A DNA stretch of 64,000 nucleotides from Chrysemys picta bellii (taxonomy: Eukaryota; Chordata; Testudines; Emydidae), in the NCBI RefSeq assembly GCF_011386835.1, contig NC_088800.1, forward strand, positions 85,190,981 to 85,254,980, given 5' to 3'. Shown here piece by piece: positions 47,394 through 56,400 of the stretch. Under the pieces are notes generated by a model. The model worked only from the letters and a program-made list of their open reading frames with translations. It was not told the origin of the DNA and made no database searches. How positions within the stretch are numbered: the first letter of the stretch is position 1; each line of letters begins with the position of its first letter. The position numbers and the translations under genes were made by a program.

Positions 47394-48067
47394 GTAAGTT
47401 AACTGTCCTACTGCAGCTCTCCTGTTGGAATGCAGTCTGCACCGCTCCCAGATCTCCGCTCCCTTCCCGCACTGCCACAAAACGAGTTCACTGAACGTTA
47501 AACAATGAAACAAAAACTACAGCCTGACATTGCCATGGCATGATCTTAGCGTGCCACGGTACGGCGTGTGTCAGCTCGCTTCACCCTGCCACCAAGACAG
47601 AATCACAGCCCCCATCTTTAAACCAGCCTCTGGGGTTTGTTTCCCTTTTGTATAAGTGTGGGGGGGGGGGGGGGGAGGGGGGAGAGTTCTCAGAAATGGC
47701 CATTTGAAAACCATTGAAGTTGACTCTGAATTCCATTAATTTTTGGTACCAGTTGTATCTAAGGAGCAAGATGAGTTGATTCTAAGGCTCTCTTACGTTG
47801 TCTTGCATCTATAACTCTGATTTAGGACAGCACTTAAACGTGTTTAACTTGATGTCTGAAACATAACTTCCGTGGGACTTTAACCATGTGGTTACGTGCT
47901 TTCCTGAACCACAGCCTACGTACCTAGCCCAGCCCAGCTTAGCCTGAGAACGAGCCAAGGCAGTGCGATGAAGATGGCATTGCTAAAGGCTTTTCCTGCC
48001 TGTGATTTGCTCCCCGGGGGTTCCTTTTACAGGCAAAGCAATAACCTCGCGTCTGTCTCTCCCGCAG
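47394..48067 (+). other. RAB26 last intron with poly-G tract
   Basis: An intron with donor GTAAGT and acceptor CTCTCCCGCAG. At 47660-47682 it holds a run of 16 G, an A, and six more G. Otherwise featureless. Confidence 0.8.
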
Positions 48068-48170
48068 GGAGCTGAAACACAGGTCCATGAAGCTGCCCAA
48101 TGAGCCCAAATTCAAGCTCCATGACTATGTGAAGAAGGAAGTCAGAGGCTCGGGATGCTGCGGATCCTAA
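48068..48170 (+). CDS. RAB26: RAB26 terminal coding exon
   Basis: It starts with the third base of the split lysine codon, encodes ELKHRSMKLPNEP, KFKLHDYVKKEV and the tail RGSGCCGS, and stops at TAA 48168-48170. The two adjacent cysteines near the end (CCxx) are the geranylgeranylation site that anchors Rab proteins to vesicle membranes. The LHDYVK.E segment and CCxx end match Rab26; Rab37 has a different tail. With the three upstream exons this gives 100 C-terminal residues of a protein of about 250. Confidence 0.96.
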
Positions 48171-48639
48171 AGCGCAGGCTCCAGCAGCCAGGGCAGCTGT
48201 ACAGAGACTCATGCCAAGTATTCATGTGCCACACTCCCTCCTCGTGGACAGTATGTGCATGTGTGTTCATTGTCTGTGTGTTCTTGTAAAGGTGAGCGGA
48301 GATGTGCAATGGAAGGAGCAGAAGAAAAGGCTCTTTCCTGGCGGCCCCGACGCTGGCTCTGGTGCAGCCCCGACATTCCAGGCACCGCGGCCCGACGCCC
48401 CATTGTAGTAGTATTCGTTAATTACACGCTGTGATCGCTTCAGGTGGGGTGTAAAACTTCAAGTTCCTCCCAGAGGGACAAAAACGTCGTCTGTCCTACA
48501 TCAGTCCCTGGGGACCTGTCCATTCCTATGAGCGAACGGTTGCTAATCCTGACATGGGTTTGACACAGACTTTCTCTAACATGTCCAGAGAGGAGTTTGG
48601 TATTGGTCCACACGCACACCTAGATATCAAGAACTCCTG

Positions 48640-48815
48640 TTAGCATGGTGGCTCTTGACACTTACTCCCTCTGTGGCCTTGGGCAAGTCATTTGACCTCC
48701 TTGTGTCTCGGTTTCCCCACCTGTAAAATGGGGATGATAATACTTACCCAGCAGCAGAGGGCACTGTGAGGATTAATGTTCGGAAGGTGCTATAGAAGTG
48801 CTAGGTATTATTACA
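48640..48815 (+). repeat. MIR SINE in RAB26 3' UTR
   Basis: GGCCTTGGGCAAGTCATTTG, CTCGGTTTCCCCACCTGTAA, AATGGGGATGATAATA and GTGAGGATTAATGTT follow the MIR consensus order in the + orientation. One of the best preserved MIR copies in the window. Confidence 0.85.
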
Positions 48816-49565
48816 TGACTGAGGGAAACTCTCCCCCCGCCCCCCATAACTCCGCTCCATTCTGTTTTTCTTTTCCCACTCAGAATTCAATTATGAAAAC
48901 ATTTTGGCCCAGGGTACATTTTGTGTGTATTATAGATCTATAAACATGCCCAAGAAAGATCTCTGTTTTCAAGGCAAACATTTTTGTAGTCTCTCCCTTG
49001 TTACATATGTCAGTTTTACCATGTTGTGTAACGTACATTCCTTGCTAGAGAGGCTTCTCCTGCTCTGCCCTGCAAAAGACAAGAGCTTAGCTGTCTGGTT
49101 TTGAGTAAGCTCCTGCAACCATACCTGTTGTACAGAGAAACCCTGACTATTTACATGTTTGATAAAGGCTTTTGCTCTCCATTATTGCTTGTTTCTAGTA
49201 TTCTGAGTAAGTAAAAAAACCCCAATGTATTGCAGCTTAGTCTAACTATCTTAACGTGGGTGATAGCGTTTTCAGACTGCAATGCTTTGATTTCTTTAAA
49301 ACTCTCTTGGGATAGATCTTTCTTTCAGCTAAAGAAAGCCAAGGAGAATGCTATAGGTTTTAACTGTACAGGTTTGTTAAAAGCCCTTTGCCAGCACTGT
49401 TCATTGGAATGTTATTTTTGTAATGCACTTCTAAATGCAGTCTTTGGGAGAGTTCAGAGACATTATTGCCAAAAGGGGATTTTTAACGGCAGATAGTTGC
49501 AAATTTCATATTTCTGACTAACAGGGTTAATTGCACTGAGTTTCCCAACACCACTTTAATTGTGA

Positions 49566-49571
49566 AATAAA
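49566..49571 (+). terminator. RAB26: Poly(A) signal AATAAA, RAB26
   Basis: AATAAA about 1.4 kb after the RAB26 stop codon, followed by a short T-rich stretch. Confidence 0.6.
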
Positions 49572-49590
49572 CAGTTCTTTTAATCAGCAA

Positions 49591-52500
49591 ATCAAACCCC
49601 CACCAGCTGCAAGCAGGTTGGGGATTACTTAGCTCATTAAAATCCACCCCCTTGTTCTGTTCAGCTGAACCGAGTTGAGTTGTGATGCTGCATTCCGTCC
49701 ACACCTATAACTTGCTCCTGCCGATGGGAGCGTGGAGTTTGAAAGGAATGCAAGATTCAGGCCCAGCCACTGAAGCAATGATCTCAGGCCTCCGAGAAAG
49801 TCACTTTGCCTCAATGAGCTGCTTTAAAGGTGAGTGCTGTACAAAGACTGGCAACTTTACAAATCTAGATACTCGGTTAAGGGCAGTCTGGTGCATGTTT
49901 AGTAGCGGCAGCAGGGCACAGAAGAGTCATAAAAACAAAAGCTACAACCCTGACCTAGTCCAAACACGGCAATTCTTTTTTTCCTGGAAACTTTTTCTTA
50001 CATTTCCCATTAATTTTTTTCAGTTTTTGTTTAAAAATTGTAAACTTTTTTCTTCAAAACAAAAAAAAAAAATTGTCAAAAAATATTGTGATGAAAATCT
50101 TTGGACAGCTGTACAGTACTGCAACCACTGCCTGCTCTAGATGCTAGTGAAATAACATGATGTGAATCTTGGCCTGAAGAGGGAAGTGCTGATAGATCCC
50201 AGCTCTCTGCTATAAATAACTGACCCCCCCAGGCATGCTATTGGGTAGGACTCAGGGTGCTGTTCTGCCAGTGTTTGCAGGCAATGAAATGCATCATGCG
50301 GACTGCACTTCCTGGCAGTTGTCTCCATGAAGCTAGTGTGCCCTGTAGCAGGGCCCAGTGAAGTGCAACTACTGCCCTGGATTCAACGAACTCATCTGAT
50401 CCCCACTCTCTCCGGCTCATAGCTGTGTCTGATTGCTCCCTGCATGTGGCTTCTGTGATCTGAGTGGACTTTAGAAAAGATGCAAGTGGACAGCATGGTT
50501 CAGCTTGCATGGGTTCAAGCAGTGCAAAGATGGTTTAAGATCTCTCCTAGGAGAAGGTGCTGCCTATTCTCTGGGAAACTATTTTGTGAGTAACTACAGC
50601 ACATACGTTGTTTCCTCACAGGAGGCTACCTTTTACATATAAGCTACTTGCTCTCTGTGTAAAGAGCCCTGTGTTTGCAATAGCCACCCTGTGAGTCACA
50701 CATTAGACCACCTATCCACCCTAAAATTGTCCAATTCATGGCTGGTTTCAGTTTTTGCAAGCTTGTAAGAAGCAGCAGGGGCAGTAGGAGTTGGAGATTG
50801 AGATAATGAGTCTGGACAATGGCATTAGTGTGCACAGGTGAGCTTTGCTGTGCTTCTGTTGCTGCTAACATCAGTAGCTCTGTCCTGCCACCCAGCTGGC
50901 AAATAGTTTTTTTCTTAGCTAGCCAGCCTCATTCCCTCTTATTAGACTGCACTTAACCTCTTTGGGTGAGAAGATTAATGGAGATAAGTGGCACTCCTCA
51001 TTATTGACCCTGCTGCTACTGAGTGTACCAATATTCTGAGTCACTACAGTATTTGCAGAACTCATAGACAGAGGGAGTTGTCTAGGGCTCGAAGAGGACC
51101 CAGCAGAAATATACATGGGGACATTAGAGCATCACTACGATTTGTTTAGGCAGTGACAGTCTGGATCTGGCCTAATGTTGCCTGTGGAGCACTTCCTCTC
51201 TTTGATAAGCAAAGGCCTTCAAGGAGCTTTCTGCTCTTCTCCTTTCCTTGGGTCTGGTGGCTCCATGGGGCACCTAAATAAAATGCTTCCCCCTGCCTAC
51301 CACTGAAAGTATCTAACTTTGTGAAATCACCTATAAACCAGAACTTGTTAATTAGATTCTGCTTTTAACAGAACTGCTTTTCAGGGGTCTAACAGCACCT
51401 GAATATTCTCAGTATTGAGAAGCATATGGGGATCCCCCACTGCAAGACACCAGCCTTATTCATTGTATGGAGAGACCAAACACTGACCACTAATTGCAAA
51501 ATCCTTCTGGAAAGCTCACCAGTATACTGAATACTAAAGTTCTCGCAGATTGCTGCCATTCTCCTAGCAGGGCATTGCTTTGAGCTTTGCTGTCTTTGGT
51601 AAACCTAAAAAAACCCCACCTCCATTCTTTACAATCTGCCAGTAGGAATAGAACTATTTAAAAATCAGATATGTAAGAGAGCAAAAAAATGTTAGTGTCA
51701 CTGCAGTGTGCTTTCCTGCCTTCCTCCCCAACTAAATCCCTCTGGTGTGTAGCAAACATTGTTTTAATAGCAGAAATTAACTAACAACCAGTATCAAATA
51801 ACTGATTTTTTTCTGGTTAAAAGCCTAGACTAAAAAATAAGACTATCCCACTGCACCTGATTCAAGCCCTCTTTCTGCTGCTTGACTTCTGCAGTCTATT
51901 TCTCAAAACTAATCTAGACTCTACTGCAGCACCTCCTGGGATTTGTATGAGTTCTTGGCATCTATTTTTACATGGGCTTTTACTGCCACCAAGCGAGGAA
52001 GAATTATTCAGTACAATCATAAACAAGCCTAAAAACCCTGTGTTGTGTGCACTAACTTGCTGTCACTTGTTTTACAGTTTTTATGTTGTTCCTCTTAATA
52101 AATTTTTTTTAAATGAGCCTCAGTCTTTACAATTGTTTTCAACATTGAGAGCACTCAGCTGAGTAGAAACAAACAAACAAAAAAAAAAAAACACGCTCAG
52201 CTGTTTAGTTACCCCAACCACAAAAAAAAAAAAACCAACCTTCTGTTGCTGTAGGAAACATCTCTTTCTGATCTCTCCCACTAGAGCACTTAAATTGACT
52301 TCACTGCTAAATTGAATTGCAGCAGGGGAGAAAGATCACACCCCTACCCGGGCAGGAAGAGCTTTGCCAAGTAAACTGCATTTCAGATCTCCCCCACTGC
52401 TCTAGGCAGAGTCCAATGTTCATTCTGGTCTTTTTCTGCTTAGAACATCTACACTGTCTACTGCTCTAGGCTAGGCCACTGTAACTTCAGCTTTATGGTA

Positions 52501-53859
52501 GGTATCAAAAAACCCCCATTGGAGTTTTCTGCACAATTCCAAGGCAAGTTAAATCTAAGGTTTAACCCTTCCACTCTTTGGACACACACCTCAACAAGAG
52601 TTAACTGTAGTGAATTTACTATTAAATCCTGCTAGTAACAGACTGATGGACAGTTCAGCTTAACCCTAGTGATGTGAATACAGACTATTCTGTAACAATC
52701 TGCTTTCTCTCCCTCTAGAACCTACATGGTCATACCTTCCAAGGAAGGCTGTGAAAAGCATTGCACCTTACACCATTACTCCCAAACTGCTAGCAGAGCT
52801 TTTATATTGGATGTCCTGTCCTATCCCATGGCTACCATGTTCAGGATACCATCAAATACACACGGACTTAGCATGAGATACTCTTAAATGCAGAATGAAA
52901 ATTTGAGTCCCATACTCAGTATTGAAAATTAAGTGAATATAGCTCAGAGGCCATTCTTAGATTCTCCTTGACTAAGAAGACAGGTTGTTTGGTATTGCCA
53001 CAGATTTGCCATTATCCAGTACAATCCCCCTGCTATTACTGAACTGTTTCCAGTTTTCTCCAGCTGTCTCTTTGCAGCCTAGTTTTTGCCAAATCTCAAG
53101 ACAGCTCTGTCCATTACTGAAGACCAGAGTAGTAAACCAAAGAATTCCTTGTTGCATCAACTATGGTAGAATTAGATTAAACATCTGGCCAAAATGTGTT
53201 CTCTAGCTTTTGTTAATAGGGGTTTTTTTGTTTGGACTAGCTACCAAAGCCCAAGGCCATCTTTGAAAACAGAAGAATTGCTAGTTTTAGCTGTTACTTC
53301 AGGGGAACAGTGTACGGAGATTCACGACAGCTTGATTCTTACTCTACCAGTGCCTAGATGTGTGCTCTAGGCACTTCACTTGTGTTATCCCCATTTAGTC
53401 TTGGAAAACTATAAGTCTCCCCCCACCTCACAAGAATAAGGTGGAGGGTTAGGGTTGTTGAACCTTGGGCCAAAGATACATGCTAGAGAGTAGCATGGAA
53501 TTAAGGATAGTCTTTTCCAGATAAAATGATTATTCTTGCTTCCACACCAATGTTTTAACAGCATATTCCTCTCCTGCTCTTGTACCTCCCCACCAGGCTC
53601 TTTTCCAATAAGCAATACAACTACCAGTGGTAGTCATATCACAAAGGCAAAACTTGAAGTTCCTGTATTATGTTCTATATACTTTATTTGTAAAGATAAA
53701 ACCAAAGAAATGGCCCCTGCCCTTGAAACAGTACTGAGTTTTATGGCAGTTTAGACTAGCACTCCAGAAAACTCCATCTGCACAAACAACCTTCACCCAG
53801 GAGTGAAGACTGACATGTTATGTGAATCAATAGACAAGTCTCATACATTAAAAGAACAG
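49591..53859. other. AT-rich, CpG-poor spacer between RAB26 and the snoRNA host gene
   Basis: No gene, RNA or clear transposon was recognised. CpG dinucleotides are rare (about ten seen from 50600 to 53860), unlike most of the window. It may include an extended RAB26 3' UTR up to about 52120. An A-rich low-complexity block lies at 52175-52235. Confidence 0.5.
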
Positions 53860-54049
53860 CAAATTGTTTCAATTGGTTTAATAACTTACATTTCACTCAT
53901 ACAATATACCTTTCATGTTTCATTCAAAATGCACAGGTCACATGTGCCTTAAAGTAAATCCAAATTAAAGCCTCTGTATTTGAATTAATGAGCTTTACAG
54001 TTGTTTTGATGCCAACAATGGAAGTGAGCTCTTCTGGTCCATTTCATTC
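53860..54049 (-). ncRNA. SNHG19: snoRNA host gene, terminal exon
   Basis: On the minus strand the acceptor CTGTCTGTCTTTGTAG leads into an exon starting at 54049 (GAATGAAATGG). ATTAAA at 53882-53877 is the likely poly(A) signal, so cleavage should fall near 53860. No meaningful coding frame is present, as expected for a snoRNA host transcript. Name by synteny and snoRNA content. Confidence 0.7.
53877..53882 (-). terminator. Poly(A) signal ATTAAA, snoRNA host gene
   Basis: ATTAAA on the minus strand, about 170 nt into the terminal exon. Confidence 0.55.
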
Positions 54050-54195
54050 CTACAAAGACAGACAGCAGCGTTAAACTCCAACCAGTAAATACAAAGTATT
54101 AGGTAGCAAACTGACTCCCCCCAGATTACAAGCTTCTCTATTCCAGTCCTTGTCAGGATTTTCACCCTTACCTAAACAAGTTTTAAAACTACTCT

Positions 54196-54281
54196 GAGCC
54201 TCAGCCAAAAAAGCATAATCAAATACTGCAGGTACAGTTTTCAGACGAGGTGTCAGAAATAAAGTAGCTCATCACTGGCTC
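54196..54281 (-). ncRNA. SNORD60: Box C/D snoRNA, SNORD60-like copy 2
   Basis: Minus strand: a GAGCC/GGCTC terminal stem encloses C box GTGATGA (54275-54269) and D box CTGA (54204-54201). Internally there is a C'-like TTGATTA and a D' CTGA (54244-54241). The guide upstream of D' is complementary to GAGGTGTCAGAAA (reads on the + strand at 54247-54259), a 13-nt match to the conserved domain V segment of 28S rRNA targeted by U60/SNORD60. It would direct 2'-O-methylation of a 28S guanosine. It lies in the host intron between exons ending at 54370 and starting at 54049. Confidence 0.9.
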
Positions 54282-54369
54282 AAGTTTAGGGTTTGGTTTG
54301 CTGGCCCTATTGAAACATGCAGAGTTCATTTTGGCCTCATTTTAACAAGAATCACTGGTGTAGACTCAC

Positions 54370-54402
54370 CTCAACTTGTGTTGACCAGAGGCATCGGGTA
54401 AC
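54370..54402 (-). ncRNA. SNHG19: snoRNA host gene, internal exon (33 nt)
   Basis: Minus strand: a T-rich tract and AAG acceptor (AG at 54404-54403) precede the exon, and GTTGAG/GTGAGT forms its donor (GT at 54369-54368). It separates the two snoRNA-bearing introns. The upstream snoRNA ends 69 nt before this acceptor, the spacing usual for intronic C/D snoRNAs. Confidence 0.75.
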
Positions 54403-54471
54403 CTTAAAAAAAAAACACCACACCACTTAATACATCTCAAAGTAGTCATGATAGTTACAAGTACAACATGC

Positions 54472-54553
54472 AGCCTCAGGCATGAAGCGTAATCAAGTAC
54501 TGCTTGGGCAATACTCATACGAGGTGTCAGAAATTGAAAGCTCATCACAGGCT
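54472..54553 (-). ncRNA. SNORD60: Box C/D snoRNA, SNORD60-like copy 1
   Basis: Minus strand: stem AGCC/GGCT, C box GTGATGA (54548-54542), D box CTGA (54479-54476), C'-like TTGATTA, and D' ATGA (54518-54515). The guide block is the same as in copy 2: the + strand reads GAGGTGTCAGAAA at 54521-54533, the expected 28S target. Outside the boxes and guide the two copies differ clearly, so duplication is not recent. The CGTATGA context matches mammalian SNORD60 as remembered, making this the closer ortholog. Confidence 0.92.
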
Positions 54554-55286
54554 ACCCTCGGCAGGACACATCCTGCAATGGTTAATGCGACAATCTCCAC
54601 AACAGCAGCTTGTCCGACCTCTAACTGGGGCAAGAGGTTCCTCAGTAACGGACCCCAAGGTTAAGTTTACGGTAGAAAAAAAACAGGTGCATTAAAACTA
54701 TGATGGCCAACAAGTTTGAAACAGAACGCAGGACGGCCTTGACGCATTAGCTGGCCCTGCAGGTTAGGACTTGGCATGGGGGGGATGAGAGTCCCAGTTT
54801 ACACAGACACACTTGCACTAAGCTGCATCTACATGAGCAGAGGATTCAAGCCCTGCCCTCAGCACCCAGTGTAGCCCCACCCCGCTGGCCCGTGAGAAAC
54901 GCCCCCCTGCCCTGCTCACACCAGGAATCAGCCTCACTCCCAAGGCAGGAGGCGTTGAACACGTGCCAGGCGGGGGAGGGGGTCTGGGTTCCGTGGCCAC
55001 GCCCAGCTAACACGGGTTACAGCCGCCCCCGGCCCGTCCACACTAGAGCTGGTGAGCGTGTTAGCGGCCTCGTGTCCAACCCCTCCCCCACAGGGAGCCC
55101 GCAGCGCGGGGGGGCTTGGCCGCGCGCAGGCACACACCGGGCCCCGGACTCCTGGGTTCCGGCCCCTCTCACCAGGGGGCGTCCCTCGGGCCCGGGGCTG
55201 CTCCCCTCCCCACCCCACCCCACCCCCCTCTCCCGGCGGCAGACTGGGCCCTCACGCGCCTCAGCGCGTCAACGAACCACCCTCAC

Positions 55287-55311
55287 CTCAGCCAGCTCGG
55301 TGCGGAGAGAG
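55287..55311 (-). ncRNA. SNHG19: snoRNA host gene, first exon with 5'TOP-like start
   Basis: Predicted start at C55311: the transcript would begin CTCTCTCCGC, a 5' terminal oligopyrimidine tract typical of snoRNA host and ribosomal protein genes, 29 nt from the first base of a TATA box. The exon ends GCTGAG before donor GTGAGG (GT at 55286-55285), giving only 25 nt. Start by sequence logic, not data. An extra exon between 54560 and 55280 cannot be excluded. Confidence 0.65.
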
Positions 55312-55332
55312 TATGCCCGCCCCCTACCGCGA

Positions 55333-55340
55333 CTTTTATA
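55333..55340 (-). promoter_or_regulatory. TATA box of snoRNA host gene
   Basis: TATAAAAG on the minus strand, about 30 bp before the pyrimidine-rich start at 55311. Confidence 0.8.
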
Positions 55341-55360
55341 GCCGCCGCCGCCGGGCCGCC

Positions 55361-55365
55361 ATTGG
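55361..55365 (-). promoter_or_regulatory. CCAAT box
   Basis: ATTGG on the + strand (CCAAT on minus) within GCCATTGGGC. First of five CCAAT-type sites between the two divergent starts; likely NF-Y binding. Confidence 0.6.
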
Positions 55366-55436
55366 GCAGGCTCCCTCCTCACGCACAGCCAGTCACAAAT
55401 CCTCTTTTCGGTAAAGCCCCGCCTCCTCCGGCTCTC

Positions 55437-55441
55437 ATTGG
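55437..55441 (-). promoter_or_regulatory. CCAAT box
   Basis: ATTGG within CTCATTGGTAG, 76 bp from the previous one. Confidence 0.6.
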
Positions 55442-55494
55442 TAGCTGCTCCCCCCACGCACCAGTCCTACGAGAGACTCGTCTTTAGCCGCGCG

Positions 55495-55499
55495 ATTGG
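55495..55499 (-). promoter_or_regulatory. CCAAT box
   Basis: ATTGG within CGCGATTGGCCAG. Confidence 0.6.
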
Positions 55500-55528
55500 C
55501 CAGCAGGTGTGAAGAACGGACCGAGTGG

Positions 55529-55533
55529 CCAAT
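55529..55533 (+). promoter_or_regulatory. CCAAT box
   Basis: CCAAT within GTGGCCAATAATG. The orientation switches to the + strand here. Confidence 0.6.
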
Positions 55534-55571
55534 AATGACATAGATTGCAGCATAGAATGAGCAGAGGAGCA

Positions 55572-55576
55572 CCAAT
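55572..55576 (+). promoter_or_regulatory. CCAAT box
   Basis: CCAAT within GCACCAATCAGGG, the fullest NF-Y-like context of the set. Confidence 0.65.
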
Positions 55577-55595
55577 CAGGGAAAGGCGGCCTAGG

Positions 55596-55614
55596 GCTGC
55601 TGGGATTTGTAGTC
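55596..55614 (-). promoter_or_regulatory. ACTACAA-type (ZNF143/THAP11-like) motif
   Basis: On the minus strand GACTACAAATCCCAGCAGC closely follows the vertebrate promoter motif ACTACAATTCCCAGC. It pairs with an inverted copy at 55674-55690. Confidence 0.75.
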
Positions 55615-55673
55615 CATACGACGCGGGGTTCTCTGTACAGCCGAATGCCAGGGGGCGGGGGGCTGGCGATGAG

Positions 55674-55690
55674 GGACTACAACTCCCAAG
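55674..55690 (+). promoter_or_regulatory. ACTACAA-type (ZNF143/THAP11-like) motif
   Basis: GGACTACAACTCCCAAG on the + strand, in inverted orientation to the motif at 55596-55614 and close to the expected start of the + strand gene. Confidence 0.7.
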
Positions 55691-55816
55691 GAGCCCTGGG
55701 ACCTGCGCTTCCGGCCTGGCTAGACAGGCCCAGCAAGCACCGGGGTAGCAGCTGGAGGGGCAGGAGATCACTATGGGCCGGTACCGGCCAGCCGCGGTCC
55801 GGCCGCCGCCGAGGAG
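55690..55816 (+). other. TRAF7: First exon of divergent gene, probably TRAF7
   Basis: CpG-island sequence ending GCCGAGGAG at 55816 with a perfect donor GTGAGT at 55817. The 5' edge is a guess from the promoter motifs. An ATG at 55773 opens a short frame (MGRYRPAAVRPPPRR) that would stay open into a following exon. TRAF7, an E3 ligase with RING, TRAF-type zinc finger and WD40 repeats, is named only because it is the divergent neighbour of SNHG19/SNORD60 next to RAB26 in other amniotes. Its known protein start lies in a later exon, which was not seen by 64000. Confidence 0.6.
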
Positions 55817-56004
55817 GTGAGTGCGGGGACGGGTGCGGGTCCCGGCCCTGTGGCTGGGGAGCCCATGGGTGAGGGCCGGGGGATGGGGGGAGGGGCAGTG
55901 GGGGCTGGATCACGAGGGGGAGGGGCATGGGGGAGGCATCTAGGGGTAAAGGATCTGTGTCGGGGGGGGGGGCTCTGTGGGGAGATCCGGGGAGGGGCTG
56001 TGGG

Positions 56005-56400
56005 GCAGGTTGCAGGTGAGGAGAATGGGGATGGGAGCTGTCGGGGGAGGGGGGAAAGTGTGGGGAGGGGGCTATGTGTGTCGGGGGGGCTCTGTGGGGA
56101 GACCCGGGGAGGGGCTGTGGGGCAGGTTGCAGGTGAGGAGAATGGGGATGGGAGCTGTCGGGGGTGGGGGGAGGCTGTGGGGAGGGGGCTATGTGTGTCA
56201 GGGGGGGCTCTGTGGGGAGACCTGGGGAGAGGCTGTGGGGCAGGTTGCAGGTGAGGAGAATGGGGATGGGAGCTGTCGGGGGAGGGGGGAAAGTGTGGGG
56301 AGGGGGCTGTGTGTGTCGGGGGGGCTGTGGGGCAGGCTGCAGGTGAGGAGAATGGGGATGGGAGCTGTGGCGGGAGGCTGTGGCTGGTTGTGTGACAGGG
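56005..56400 (+). repeat. G-rich minisatellite just inside intron 1
   Basis: The segment GCAGGTTGCAGGTGAGGAGA (one base change, GCAGGCTGC, in the last copy) starts at 56005, 56122, 56240 and 56332, giving periods of 117, 118 and 92 bp. Units contain long G-runs. A partial earlier unit starts near 55860. Open frames across it are by-products of the repeat. Confidence 0.92.

Larger units (their letters stand above)
48171..49590 (+). other. RAB26: RAB26 3' UTR (probable extent)
   Basis: Runs from the stop codon to shortly after the AATAAA at 49566-49571. It contains a MIR copy (48640-48815). A second AATAAA at 52097-52102, followed by a T-run, could mark a longer isoform; nothing in the sequence decides between them. 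Confidence 0.6.
54820..55960. promoter_or_regulatory. CpG island spanning the divergent promoter
   Basis: GC-rich sequence dense in CpG covers the start of the minus-strand host gene and the first exon of the + strand gene, in sharp contrast to the CpG-poor DNA to its left. Confidence 0.8.

Noticed and set aside
43373..48170. Assignment of the Rab exons to RAB37
   Set aside because: The KREDGEKLAK segment and the LHDYVKKE...CCGS tail fit Rab26; Rab37 has a different C-terminus. The neighbouring SNORD60 host gene also fits the RAB26 locus.
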